DNA of 64,000 nt from assembly GCF_011397635.1 (NCBI RefSeq), contig NC_064753.1, positions 37,987,822 to 38,051,821 of the forward strand, read 5' to 3'. Both the position numbers and the translations under genes were made by a program. This DNA is from Epinephelus fuscoguttatus. Its lineage: Eukaryota; Chordata; Actinopteri; Perciformes; Serranidae. Position 1 is the first letter of the stretch, and every line of letters starts with the position of its first letter. Positions 22,001-37,000 of this stretch are shown piece by piece. The notes below the pieces were generated by a model. The model was not told where the DNA came from. It searched no databases and was given only the letters and a program-made list of their open reading frames with translations.

Positions 22001-25000
22001 CTGACAACAACTCTGAGAGCAGCGAGAGTGAACCAACACTGTAAAATTGTGGGCTGGACAGTTAATCAATGAGCTGAAACTTGCTATAAAGTGCAGTTAA
22101 GCTGAGGTACGCTGCAGATTCAGGTGATAATTCTTAAAGGTTCATAACTCCAGATGACTCCTTCACATTATCTTTGATACATCTTAAAAATACCTATTTT
22201 AGCCAATATAAACATGTTTACAAGCTCAAATGGTCAGACCTAGGACAATTTGATAAAATATCTGATGCAGGACGGTCTTACAACATTCTTTACCTTTGGC
22301 CTGGATCTTCTCACAGTTGGGAGAAATGATGACACACTTTATCTTATGCAGCTTCATGTGCTTGGTTACTTCTCTGAGACCCATGACAAGGCGGCGTTTG
22401 GATTTGGCCTTGGTGGGGTCCTTTTGGTAGACCCGCTCCTGGAAGCGAACCAGTTCCTGTAGCAGCATAGTCACGCTCTCGTCGATCTCCTTACTCAGCA
22501 CTTGATTACAGTACCTGCAGAAAGAAGAAATACGGGCAGAGGAAAAAAATAATGGAGGTTACAGATGTTCAGAACAATGTTTTCGTCCTTTGGTTGGTTG
22601 CCAAGCCAACAATGACAATTTATTATTAATGTTGACTATCACAAATACTGCTGCAAAATGTTAATAAGAACTTGTTTAAGAAATCGTTTAGTCCACTGAA
22701 AAAAATAGTTTAATTGAAAAAAGAACTTTTCAAGCAAAATGTTAAACATTCTTTGGCGACAGCCTCTTAATTGTCATGATATGCTGGTTCTCTTTATCAG
22801 TTAACCGAACAGCTTACAAGCAACATGATGGCGTCACTGGTGTGATTTAGAAAAATGTGATGTGAATTTTCTTCTTTTTTGTAACATTTCAATAATCAGA
22901 CAACAATTCATTGGAAAAACCACCATCAAGCATTCTGACGAAAATAACTGCTGAAGCCCCAAGAGTCTTTAATCTTTGTTGTTCTTTTTAAAATGACTCA
23001 CTCAAAGTTTATACGGCTGTTAATGACAACTGTTTAACATCTTGTTGGTTATTCTTATGCTGTTATACTTTGTTACTATTGGACACCTCTTCTGAATCAG
23101 GATGAGCCTTGAAGCCTCTCTTAGAAAAGCAGAGCCATCAGATAGCATGTAATTCGAGGACTGTCAAGCACTATTTCAATTTTTTTTTTCTTCATTTTTT
23201 AAGGACTTTACCTAAAGCAAGTTATTCATTTTTAATCAAAATTAATGTTGTGATCAATGCCTCTCTCAAGGTACTACAGTACTTGATTTAAAATCAAGCA
23301 ATTCAAGGACCTCATGTGAACCTTGTATCTATCGGAAGACCTACGTAGTGTGGCCTGAGGAACAAGGGTCCTGCGGGTCGGGGCTGAGAGGAGGAGCATG
23401 GCCACAGAGGCCTTTTGGAGGCTTTAAATGCAAAATCTGTTAGAGAAGGGTGGGCTGGGACAATAGGCCTACTGCAGAGGACACAGAGGGACAAAGCTGC
23501 GTTTGTGACCGCTGGCATACATTTTTGCTGGGAAGAGACAATGTGCTTGGCATCTGTGCCATACTCTACAATTCTTTATTGTACAGTCCCGCCCTTAAAA
23601 ACACCCATTAGCTTCTCACAGCCAAAGCTCTGGTTTTTGAGTGGGACAAGTATCTGCTTTGCTAAATATTCTTTGTCACCACATGGTGCATTTTTTGGGA
23701 CATTTCGATGCCAGGGATTCCTACAAAAGGTCTTCCCCAATCAATATTCTGTTTCCCACTCCGTGTTGGGTTAGTGTGTGTACTCACTCTCTGAATCGTC
23801 GACTGTGGATCTTGGTGATGGCGTTTGAGGCCATTGGACTCCCGATGCCAGAGCTGGCAGGAGAACCTTGGGACACGGGGGTGATGCTATATGGAGAGTT
23901 CTGACTGGCCGGGGAAAGGGATGCATCGCTGGGCACACTGAGACCATTGTCTGTGGTGCAAACAGCAGACCAGAAATAACAATTAGAAAATGTATCATGG
24001 ATAAAAAAAAAAAAAAAACATGGGCACACAACTGAATCGTTTTCATTGATCAATAATAAATTACCCTCACCTTCTTGGGAGGCAGGCTCTCGTGCAAGAT
24101 CATCAGTGAAATGTAAACACTCATCCCCGTGCTCCTCCTGGCCTGAGGACTCTTGCTCTACACTCGTCTTCCCTTTCTTCCCTTCACGCTCCTTCAAAAT
24201 AATCTATGAGAACACAGAACAAAGATATCAGAGCAAGCACATGTAAATATATTTACCAGTCCAAAGATCTCCATTCTTTGTACCAATTTTAATGTAGACT
24301 AAAATAATCTTCCTCTCCAAAACGATCAACTTCAACTAAAATCATTAACCTTCTTAAGGGCTGTTGGCCGTTTTACTTTGGGGATTTCTCTCTCCTTCCC
24401 TCGCTTGATACGGGGCGCGGTGGAATCCAGGGAGTTGTGTGGGGCCGAGTATGGCTGCTGATGACCCTTCAACATGGACGGCAAGCCGGTCGAGCCTGAA
24501 CCATGGAAAGGAGTGGTCGTTCCAACTGGAGAGGACATCAAAGTTAATGCACAGGCAGGATGTAAATATCTCTCTCAAATCTAATTTCCTGAGGCCTCAT
24601 ACAGAAGGAAATTATTCCACTACAAACATTTCATAAATGATATCATACCAGTTCTCTACAGATCGCGTGTCTTGGAATCACAACTACACTCAGTACTCCA
24701 AATCAGTATTTTGTTTTAATGTTTGATGTTGAAAGTAGAGTTTCAAAAAAGAGTTTCCCCCACTTAAATGTAAGTTGTGTCTCAAATATAGTCACTGATT
24801 CAGTATCAATCTTGCGCCAAAAAGCATTTATTTTTGAACAGGCCCAAAACAACTGATAGCGGTTGGCTTCCTGGGAGAAACCTGAGTGGTTAGACTTCTG
24901 AGCAGGTGTAATAAAATATCTACTAAACTCTTCTGGGCAAACACTCTTCAAGAAGTTGCGTTTCATATCTTCCACTGAAATTCACAATATTTTGTTCAGA

Positions 25001-28000
25001 CCTTCTCTATAACTCAACTGTTAGTTTCCCTTGACCATTTCTGTTTTATGTTGGTGGTTTGTTTATTTTTTTATACTGCTACCACCCAGACACTGCTTAT
25101 TAATGTCTGACTTTATGAATACCTGTAAAAGACAGTGGCTTGGTATTGGTCAGTTGTCTGGCCTTCATAGCCTGCTGGTGTTTCTCCAAAGCTGCCAGCA
25201 TGTCTCCCAGGTCCAGCTCCACAGAGGTTTTACTCTTCTTCCCTGCTGCTTTGGTGAAGGCCTCCTGCAGGGTAAGGAAAGAAGGCACCAATGAACCAGT
25301 CAAATACAACTTAAGATCAGAATGGCTATCATACACCAGGCAGTGGTGAGGACTGGAGATCATGAAACAAGGCATAAAAACACAACAAACTGTTGAGTCT
25401 AAACCCATCCTACAGGACCAGCTGACAGTGCAGGTTTATACCTGTAGTTTCTTCTGTTCCATGCTGATCTCCGAGTACTCCTGTGCAGTGGCCAGTGCAG
25501 CAGCCAGAGCTTTCTTCCTCTGGCTCTTGGCCCTCTTGGGAACAGAGGTGGTGATGGGGATGGGGGTCTGCACAATGTTGATAGGGGAGTTTTCTGGCAG
25601 GTTATCCAGCTGTGATGTGTGTAGAGACACAAATTATTTTTTATTAGGGTTGTAAAGATTAACAAAAGAGCCAGATATTCGGCTACATAGGATCACAACC
25701 ATCTGACCCAAATTCTGCACAAAAATCAATGTCTGTCAAAAAACTTTTCAAAGTGCTCTGTCCTTCCTGAAATTCTTTCTAGCCTTTGTGTGTGAGTGTG
25801 CCTCTCCTAGCCATTTCCTCATCACACACTACTTCAAACATTCACAGCATTCACACAATAAAAGAAATAATAATACCACTTTGTATATTGCTGCCTGATG
25901 TTTATATCACATTAACAGTCGCACACCACACAATTTGCTACTTATTTTAGAAGGCGACAGGTCCAATGACAGTAAAGTTTTAGAGAGAGAGAGGATGTCA
26001 ACACAAGATAAGTAATGCAGCTAATGATGCTTCAAAGTGTCTCCTGGTTTAAGGGAGGACTGTTCCTGAAGCTACAGGTGCTGTTTATTTACAGGGGCAC
26101 GCACCAACACAGAGTTATTACAAAATTCAGAGGAATGACTAAAAATGACCTAAAACTGAGATGAACAATACCCAATCAGCAGCATTTTAGGGGAAAAGTT
26201 CTGCCTCCTTGTGATGTGTACACACTATGAGTAACACAGCAGAAGGCTACGAGTCATTTTCAATGGAAGCTGTTGACAAAGCTACAAAAAGACACCTAAC
26301 ACTTGTCAATGCGGACGGGCTTGATGGGTTACAAATCAAAGCTGATCTGGCCTCAATTTTTTTCAGGGCTCCGATGATGCACTGAGGCATCAAACACTCA
26401 CGTTTTTGTTTTTAGCTGTGGTACTGACTGATGTTATGCTAACTTTATGTTCACTGTGGTGCACACAGGGATGCAATGAAGAAGCACAAAATATGATGTT
26501 AAAATGGGGCTTAGACACTGATCAAAAGCACAGATTTTTTTTTTGACCACGTACAAACTGTTGATGACAGTCAGTTGAGGTGCTCCGTGGCAAGTAGCAG
26601 ACAAAAATTAGCGACACTGTAACTATGTGAACAACCGCTTGAGCAACACTTCAATGGTGACTCTGCAATAATGTAACACAGCATTAGGGATTGGCCATAA
26701 TCCAGTGCTCGTGTTCACTGCTCTGAGTTTAGCATAGAACATAATTTTATAATTTAGTTTTTGAAATAATAAATATAATTATATAAAGAATTATTTATTA
26801 GTAGCATTACTCATTATTTATTTTTTATCAAACTTATTTGAAAAAAAAAAGAAAAAAAAAGAAAAATATCAAATCCTCTAAGTGCAGCTGAATCGAATCG
26901 TTTTGAATCTGCTATATGCTGCTGTTATATTGTATCATTACAAATTTCTATGCATCATTTTTCATAAGATGATGAACACACAGAGCCTTCAAAGACAGTC
27001 ATCTTTCCCTTACCAGGTTTTTGGGCAGTTTAGGTTGCGTGTGTGTCTGGGCTGCAGTAGATTCTGGTTTGGTGCTACGTTGGACGGCCCCTCCGGTGGC
27101 AAGATCTGGGAACTCGTCTTCATCCTGACAAACATGTAGAAAACAATTTACCTCTACAAATAACCTCTAACTAAAATACATCTATAATGCATGTGACGGT
27201 AACAGTGCAGCAATGAGAATTCATGACAACATACAAGAAACCTTTTCTCACCTCGAAGTAGAGGGGCTCTGGCGTGAGCTCAGTGCCAGGGACCACTGCT
27301 GGCTGCAGCCTTTGTTCTGACTGGTTGGGTGGCACACGCCCTGGATAGCCACTGTGGAAATCCTGAAAGGCAGAGACAGAGGGAGAACACAGAAGTCAAA
27401 CAGGTACCACTGGTATTTGATATGTTGATTACCCCCGTGTGTTTGTGCATACGTGTTTGTGCACATACTGTCAAATAAGGGAAACAGTAGGAAAGGAGGT
27501 GAGAGCAAACATAGCAAAGTTTCTTGAAAAAAAAAAAAAAAAAAAAAAAAAAACCATTTTCAATGTGGTACAAAAACTATTTGCTCTCCCTCTTGCTGCA
27601 CACAAAGGGAGACTCGCACCTGTATTACCGGGGCAGTCTAGCAGCAATTTTGCAGCATCATAAATAACACTGATTTATTATGTTGATTTAATAAAAAAGA
27701 CTAACTCACGATCTCAAATCATTTCATTCAAGTTAAGTTAAGTCAAGTTAAGAGTAAGTTAGTTTTTTTTTTTTTTTTGAGAAGGTTTTTTTTAGGGTGA
27801 TGATGTCATAAAACATGACAATAGACATTTGAAGCATCTTCTGAAAATCCCAATAAAAGCTTTAAATGTTAAAAATGACTTTTAGTACAGTGCTACTATG
27901 TATTCATGTAACTGTACTACTACATATATTTGAAGTACTTCTCAAAATGCTCAGGGTGTTATCAGATAGTATTACACTGCCTGAATTATCATACCTACTT

Positions 28001-31000
28001 TCAGCTAATTAAGAATGCTCATATCACCCATAACTTTCATGAAGGATAAGAAAATGTTGACAACAAACTGTCTAACTCCTGTGCTTTTCTGTTCACCTGG
28101 CTATTAGTATCGATACCACTGTCTTCAGGTGTTGCTTAATTTAACTTCTGCTTATTTACTGTCCAAGTGCATTTTTGTTCCCTCCAACACCAGTATATAC
28201 ACGTGGGCTCTGTTCCTCACAGTTTCAATGGAGAGTTACTGTACATTGATCCCTGCTCATCTGCTGCTCAGTAAGCTTTAGTGCAACTGAAAGGACAGAG
28301 CCTTACAGCAATTCCATTTTACAAATTCTCATTACGTAATAACAGAGTTGCTCTCCTGACCAACAGCTGCCTGTTATTTTGTGTCTACTCCAGTGGGATC
28401 TACTGTACCTGTGAGAAGTTTCTCTGTTCAGGATTCTTCCTCTGGTCTGCTCTGTGAAACTGGCCGTTCCTGTCCCCCCAGGACTTGGGGGTAGCCTGAG
28501 AGGCTACGTTCACCCAGGTACCTGCTAATGTACAAAAACAATTAATAGTAATTGTCAGGTAAAAGAAAGGATGTAATGGGTATGAAAGCATGGTGTAAAG
28601 ATGTTCAAAATATGTTGCATCAAACATACCTGTCATTACACCAGCCTCTACTCCCTATGGAGAGGGGAGAGAAAATAGACAAGTTGAGATATCTAGTGTC
28701 TGTTAAACATGTTAATAATACCATGAGAGTCAAGAGCAAGGGGAATTTAAGGATTACATTACATCTCCCACATTAGTATTTGCTATGTACAGTGATGATG
28801 CCAAGCAGGAACCTGCGGGGCAGAAAAATGAAGCCAATGCGGAAGTGCCAAAAACTGCAGTTCCTCGAATGGCCAATTGAGGCTGGCTCCGAAAATAGGG
28901 ATGCACCGAATATTTGGTAACTGAATATATTCGGCCAAATATTGCAAAAAAACACACATTCGGTATTCGGTGGAATAAGTTAAAAGCAAGGCCGAATAAT
29001 AGCAGCGTGTTTTGATAACACAATCAAACAGCGTGCTGTGACGCGCAGAGTAAAATGTCGGCAGTGTGGCAATCTGTCCCTCACCGCACTCACATTTGCG
29101 ACTAAAAATAGTTTTGAGCGAGCAAAATAGGCTTAAATCATTCAGCACGCTGTGCGCGCAGCCTACAGATTTCAACCAGCAGCAGAAACGAAAGGCGAAT
29201 CCCACCAATTGTGGGTTGAACGGGGGTCACAGACACAGACAATAATGTCTTCCTGTCAAATACGGCGGCCATCGGCTTACCGGCGACGGATAAGTAGGCT
29301 CCAATAATATCCTCTTCTTGGCGTGCGGACTGCCCAGAAGAACCTGAACAGCCGAGCCAGCCGAACACAGGTATGTGATGTGTCAGAGGAGAAACGAGCC
29401 GTTCACGGCCCACAACCCTCACCGCACTTTTGGGACTGTTCTTTACTTATGAAGGGGAGGAGGGTGGCTGGTTGATTCTTATTTTATTTATTTATTTTAT
29501 TTTGATCCCCCCCATGTTCATCACCTATTGATGCTGTTTTTGAAGTAAGAATTGGTCAGTAAGTAATTTATTCCATTGAAATATCATTGATGTAGCCTAT
29601 AATAGAAAAGTGACTTATCTTTTCATAAATGACAAAAGGCACATCTGCCTCATTTTCGCTGTGTTATCGTGATACTACTCAGAACCATGATATTTTCATT
29701 GGTATCGTACAGTGGGATCCAATTTTGGTACCGTGACAACACTAATCTGGAGGGGGTTCATCTGCAAAAACTAATGAAAAACTAAACAACGACATTCGGT
29801 ATTCGGTACTCGGTATTCGGCCAAGCGTTTAATATTATTCGGCTCCGGCCACAAATTTTCATTTCGTTGCATCCCTATCCGAAAAAGAGCCAATTCCCAT
29901 AAACCACCAAGTTAAAATGCAAAACCTTACAGTAGACATAAAGTGAATTATAGACTGGGACAAAAAAACGGTTTTGGTCTCTAACGTCCTCATGCATGAC
30001 AACTGTATGGGGGGTTCATTTTTATATAACTCACCTGTTTGTACTGTATTTATTACTTTTAATAACATAATAGCCTGCCTCGATCTCTATATAAACTGGG
30101 GTTTTTGGAGCAGTGCTCAGTTTGGAGCAGGCAAAGCACTACCAGACAGACAGACTTAATTTAAGAAAATATCTTACGTAAGACATTTTAACTTCCGACT
30201 AACCGACTTCCTGCATTGCCATCTTTATTTAAACAAATTCAGCAGTTACTGTTATGTCTGTTGGGTCTGAAGCTGATGCCATGTAGCCAACTTACTGTGG
30301 GTGCTGCTGTATTCTCTGCAGTTCGTTGTGTTACTCCTGCTGCTTGGTTGTGTTTGGGGCTACAATAGCCGCTGTCGCTGTCTATATCTGCCTCACTGGC
30401 ACCCTGCTCATTGTAGCTTTCAGCTGGATGGGATGCCCGTCTTCTCTTTGTTCGGTTTTTCCACAGCAGGGGACTGGCCCGCTCACCAGCACACCGCCCT
30501 GACACCTCCCCTGGGAAATCTGAGGACAAAGTAAGACGAGCTCAGACCTGACCTGAACTAATTACACAGTGTTACAAAGTGGAGTAAAACTGCTACCATG
30601 ATAATAATAGTGTACATGAATCAATAGAGACTCATTAAACACAAACTTGGACCAAGGTCACTTTGAGTCAACTGCCTGGCATTTTTATGTAACATAAAAC
30701 CACAATTAAGTAACCAAACTATTTTTACACAGGCTCATTAGCGTTCTCAAAAACCGAGATATCACTGGTGACATCATAAGCTGCACACATTTACCCCTCT
30801 AACTGGAAATTCTGCATTCCACTTCTTTCAGAAGTTCAAGCACAAGCATCATCAACATCAACCTGTACGACAAGACACCGCTTTTACTGGCATGGTGACC
30901 TGCTTCCTCTCTGACAGGAACGATACTTGTTCACAGGCAAAACAGAGAACTTTAACAAAGTCTGGAATGTTTTAAACATCGGCTTCCTTTTGACTACAGT

Positions 31001-34000
31001 ACTGAAGAACATCAGTGACGTTAGCCATACACTCAGCTGGAAATTCATGTTCAGAATTTCCCCACTGCTACAACTAACTAACTAACTACGTAGTTTCTGT
31101 CTGATTCTTTTTATTGTTAAAAAATTACAGTCTGCATGGTAGGACTAGGTAGGACGTATCTTTAATTACTGTCATTGTATTCTTACCAGTCTGTTGTGCT
31201 GCATCCACCAACATGACTGTCTTGGTTCTACCATCAGGCCCCAAGGTGCACACCTCCTTCTGCACAGCTACACTCCTAGTTGGAGGCCGGCGGCCCCTTG
31301 GAGGCTGGCACATGCCCAGCTGTTGCTTTAGAAGAAAGAAAAGAGGCAGGGCATGTTCAGTAAACAGCTTGAGGATGAGGAGGGACACTTTTCAGTGATA
31401 CAAATAACACATGACGTCAGTGTGACAGCATCACAATAAGGCATTGACCCTCTGTACCTTTGGGAGAACATTAGGTCGGATCATGCCTCTCCCCCTCTGA
31501 CTGGCCATCCCATACGCTGGCCCCAGAGGCAGTGGCCTTTCACTGACATCTGCTGAGACAGGGTTGACCACTCCAGCTTGCACAGGACTGGCATAGGTGC
31601 CAGGGAAGGGCTGGTAGAAGCCCATCACAGGTGGGCATGGAGCAGGCATAATCTGATAGTAAGTGTAGTCATTGGAGACAGGGGGCTGGGGCGAAGACAA
31701 GATGGGGTATGCCAGGTATGAACCACCAGGGCTGGGGTTAGGCTGCTGCCAGCGCAGCTCCCCTCCATTATACATAGGATGTTGCCTGTAAAGAAATAAA
31801 GAGGTAACATGTTAAATTATATGATATTCTACTCTTCAAGTAAGGAGAGCCCCTAAAATCAAATAATTTGTCTCTGCCAGGGCTTTGAGTGATTGTGGAT
31901 TTTAAGTATTAATTTGATTTTTGTCTGTTTCATTGAAATTTTCATGTAAAAGGTGCTTTACAGATGCTGGCTGGTCGATGAATGCATTTTTACTATTAGT
32001 GGTAACAGGGGACTGAGAGTCTGTCCAAATCCAATCCAAAATTTTCTGCCATGAAATGAACAGAATGATACTCCTCTGTATATTATACAAAATACTAGCG
32101 GACTCTCTATAAAACATATGATACCATAAAAGGAAGGCTGTGATGCAGGTTATATTGTTATATTGTTGTTGTGTTGTTATACTGGCAGACTCTACGTCAC
32201 CCATTAGTTTATGGGCTCCCATTTGAAAGCCTCGACTTTAACATTTTGGGCGTCGCCATCTTTGGAGCCAGATGTGACCATGTTTGGATGAGAGTGTGGA
32301 GCTATGGAGGAGCGAAGGTTGGTTGGATCTGACTAAGAACGCAAGGACACTATCTGCAGACAGCTTGTCAATCAAAGCAGCCCACCCTTAAAAATGCTTA
32401 ACTTGAAGCTTAATAAAATGTAAAAGGATGAGTTACATAATATTTACCCCCCTGTACAGTTGTCCTGAATGTTTTAGTTGTAAAGGCCGAGACCAGTTTG
32501 TCTACCAGGCTGCTGTAAAGTTGGGTATTTTAATATGAGGGCCTTTGGGGATTGACCCACTTCTGGAGCCACCCTCAAGTGGCCATTTAAGGAACTGCAG
32601 TTTTTAACAAAACCATGTTAGCTTCATTTTTTAGCATCATGTTGAAGTAAATACCAACTGGGGAGGTGTAATGTAGTCCTTAAATTACCCTTGCTATCAT
32701 GTTGGCTTTACTTTTCAGCCCTGGGAGTTGCCACTTGGCAAATACTCAATATTAAAAAACTCACGTACTCCAGTGTAGAGAAACTTGATTGCGACGTCCT
32801 GATTTAATCACGGCATTGTGTAAAGTTTTTGAACTTGTTTTTCCTAATTGAAACACTTCTCATTGTATTTTCCAAACATGCAACTGTTGGGGAGACCGAT
32901 TAAAATATGTTCCACAAAATGAGATTAAAGCCCCTTTTGCAGGAGAGTGGCTAAAGAGAGGACTGATGTTCCATGGGTTAACATCTGTGATGTCACGGTG
33001 ATATCCATGATGGCTGGTTTGTTAGGGGGTGTGTACATGGTATGCAGAAATGGTGATAAGGATCCAGATGACATTTTCACAGCCAGTCTACTATAGCGGG
33101 CATTTCCTTGCATTCAAATAGGGGGGAAGGAAACAGAGAAGCGGATGTGTGCAGGATACACCAGATCACTCTGGACAAAGAAAGAGCCACTGGAAACATA
33201 GAGTGTGGTTCCATGTACACTCTGTAACTCTGGGGAGGTTTCCATTCATAATTAAACAGTCTTTAACTACTAAGCAGTCTTCAATGGCTTTAACTCAACA
33301 TACTATTTAAAGAATTTCATCGTGATCTCTTTTGAGAAACACGACATTAGGGAGGCTGCTATCTTCTTATTATAGTAAACAGTTCAGTGAATAAGTTATT
33401 CTGAAAATAGAAAGGTCCAGATGAAAGCAGATTGTTCCTGGGCGGTTCAAAATGGGGACACCAGACTCCACAATGCCACAAGGAATTGCATTATTTCTGC
33501 CAAAGTTGACAGCATTGGCAAAATCCATAATTATCATGAACCAGAAACGCTGGTGCCATTAGCTCAGAATTAAAAGGGGCTGTTGCAGCTATCTTTAGAG
33601 TTTCACCCAACCCCCTAACCCCCTAAGCTGTGACAGAGAGACAGTACCTGTTAGGTTGGTTCTCCTGGACGAAAGGGTAACAGGTGATGAGGTAGCTAGG
33701 TATGGGAGTGGTTTCCACCCCTCCACCGCCTCCTCCCATACCTCCACCCCCTCCTCCTCCGCCTGCTTCTCCAGAAAGACTCATACTGACTAGGGATCCT
33801 TCGAGACCTTTCTTCTGTGGGATGAACGGTTCCACTTCGGCTGAAAGCTTCACATCCTGCACGAAAAGACAAAATAAGCAGCCATTACTGTCAAACTGTG
33901 AGCAACTGCAGCCTATTAATGACTACATGGCTCATTTAAGTGAGAAGCAGGTCTACGCCTAAGAGCAAAGATCCATTTCTCAAATTGCTCAAATAAAGTT

Positions 34001-37000
34001 GCTTAAGTCAGTCACCATATTCACTGCTTGTAGTGTATCAAGCCAAATGTTTGCTTCCTCTGTATCTACATGGTACAGCAGATCATATTATCTCATTATT
34101 GTAATTGCCATCCCACACCTATCAAATGGGATCGTTCTAGGGTGGAAGCAGCAATTCATATCAGCATGGTCATGAAAACGCACCTACGTTCTTCCATAAA
34201 TTGACTTTATTGATCTAGTAGGTTTGTGTAATTCGTTAAGCTTTATCTCTGGGGCTTAAAGTTTATAAGACTACTGACACAACTCACCAACATCGACTCT
34301 TAATGCACTGTAAGAACTACAACTGTATGACAAGAAGGGATGTGTGCCATTAAGGGTTGTGTAAACATTGTCACCCTCCCTAGTAGACACCAAAAATACT
34401 TGTCGGTTAAAATTCTTTAAAATTAACTTTGATCTATTATTAATATTTTATGCAGTTGCGTTCACCCAATGAAAATGCTGTTGTAATAAGCAGGCACTTT
34501 TCCTAAAGATTTATTTTAGCTAAGGAATATTGTTTTCAATAGATGTTACTTTTTGGCTTTAATTTTGTAAGTTGAGGTTATGTTTTGTAGGTTAAGGATA
34601 AGGATTTGTGATATTTTTTCACATTTTGTAGGATAATGCACATACCGTGCAAAGTGTCACACATTTCAGCAGAACTAACAATACAATTTATTTATTGAAA
34701 AACATAATTAACGATTTAAAATGGCTCTTAGATGCATTTTTTGGCAATGTTTAACCTTGTAGATTAAATTGTACAAAATTTTCCAGAATTTTCTCACCTT
34801 TAGACGAGTGAATTTATCCAAATCTAATCCTCTGATTAAACATCAAGTACAGGAGTCGTGAGGAACATCCCTAAAAAGATCTGTTAATTTTTAGCACTGA
34901 ATGTCTAACAAAAAGAAAAAGGGAGCAATCTCCTGACCAACCTCATATGTTTAGTGGTAATCAATCACAGCTGAGCACTCATTTCCTCATACTGTTCCAG
35001 TTAGTTTACAGTCTTGAGTGTCAACCAGCATCAATAAAAAGGTATCAGGCCTTAACACAAGCACATAAAACCTTTTGGAGTTCAAAGATGACATTACATC
35101 CAACTGCCAGAGGATCTAGGCAAAGTACACAACACGTCAAAAAAGAGCTCAAGCTATTTTTGACAGTCAATTTCTCATGTGACTAACACATCTGCAGCTA
35201 GATAAACAGAGGTGAAGAGTATAAACAATGACGGGCTTCTTGTTAATGTGGTCTACAATGAGGTAAGTCTCTGTACCTCAAAGCCAAAAACAAGTTCATC
35301 GTTAGTTTTTCTAAACATCTATTTCATAATGGCTATTATCTATGGCTAAAAAACAGTCAAAATTGATATGTAAGGTAATAGCAGATGTGCATTTAAAGCA
35401 AGTGTTTGAAGCCTTTAATGCTGTGTTGTTTAATTCCCTTAAAGCTGTTGACACACAGTGGCTCCAAGGGACAGACGCCAGCCTGAAACTTGTTGTGAGA
35501 CACAAACTGCAGATTATTTTACAAAATTATGGACTTTACTAAACAATTATTAAATTCTAAACAGATCTAAAACTCACGAAAAAATGAGGAACAACAGAAA
35601 GGAAACTGGACTTCATCATCGTTTGTGTGACGCCAAACTGCTTCACACAAACATCTGGATTATGGCCAAACCAGCACCGGTAACTAGCAGGAAGTATGAC
35701 TTTTGATGAGTATTAGTACTATTGACAGGTATGAGTATGACTACAATTGACTCAACCTATACAGCATATGTTCAAAGCAATACAGCTGAATTGTTGAATC
35801 TCAGCTAAAAAGCTGTTAACACTCTTCAAACTATCTGTAGGTGAAATATCCAAATAAAGTCTCAGCATTGTCCCTAATATATAAACACTGTGTGTTGTGA
35901 TGGGTATGTGATGACATATTCCCAGTGCATTGACTTTACTGCTGGAAAACTTTTCTTGAAAGGAATGAAAGGAAGCCAGAAAAAAATGACCCTTAAGCAC
36001 CACTTTTGCATTACATCTCAGGCAACACAGAGCCTCAGTGCACTCAAACAAAAGGTAATTTCCTGTGTACAACTTGCCACAAGACAAACATACAATCAAA
36101 AGCTAAATAGATCAATTTGGTTAAAAAACTGTGACACATTTACAGCAAGCAAAGGCACAATAATGTCCCCTCCAAGTCCCTGTGCACTAAGTCGATGTCT
36201 TGTTCAAGTCAGTCAGCTTTAATGGGTTCCCAGATTTATGGCCCCAACACACACCCAACAGCCTGTGGTGCTGTAGGAAATGGTACAGCAGGCCACAGAA
36301 AGGCCAAAGATTAGAGGTCTGGTGCATCTGAAGGCAGGTTTTGGACTGAAACACTGAAGTATTTCTGAGCTCAATCAGCCACTTCAGACAACTGTACTGT
36401 AGAAAACTAGGGACAGCCTCAAATGGATAAGGCATGTGATAACACTATGTAGCAGGCAGGCCTACATATCATCTTAATAAATCACAAGCAAAAGTCAAAC
36501 CAGAATGTAAGCCATTACTGTATACTAAACGTAAAAACCAAGAGAGCAATGCCTGTAGAAATCCTTGTTTTAAAGTCATCATATGTGTAAATTATGATTA
36601 TTATGATTGTTATCTTATTAGTTAAAAGTTCTTCTTTAAGAACCATAATATGTCTAAACTATTCAATTTCCTTGCATTAATGCATGTCAGACAGAATAAA
36701 CTATCAATAAATCCTCCTGAAAATGAGCAAAATATTGTGACTTAACTATCGTTTTCTCAGGTTACAGTGTCAAAGAATTATTGTTATAATGCCATAAAAC
36801 TTTAAATCGTGAAGAATTTGAAATCACCAATTTGTAGCAAAGTGTCAAAATATTTTTCCTAATTGAAGAACAGGACAGGAAGGGCAGTTATATTATTTTG
36901 TCATTGTCTTTTTCCAGTGCTGTCTCGGATGCACCTTTACACCACTGAGTGCTCCTCATTTAACATCATGGTGGCACTGGTCTAACCCGAGGTGGCAGCT

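Noticed and set aside
33702-33962. Plus-strand proline-rich frame opposite secisbp2l exon 2
   Set aside because: It is the complement of the Gly-rich coding tract. No splice structure or homology.
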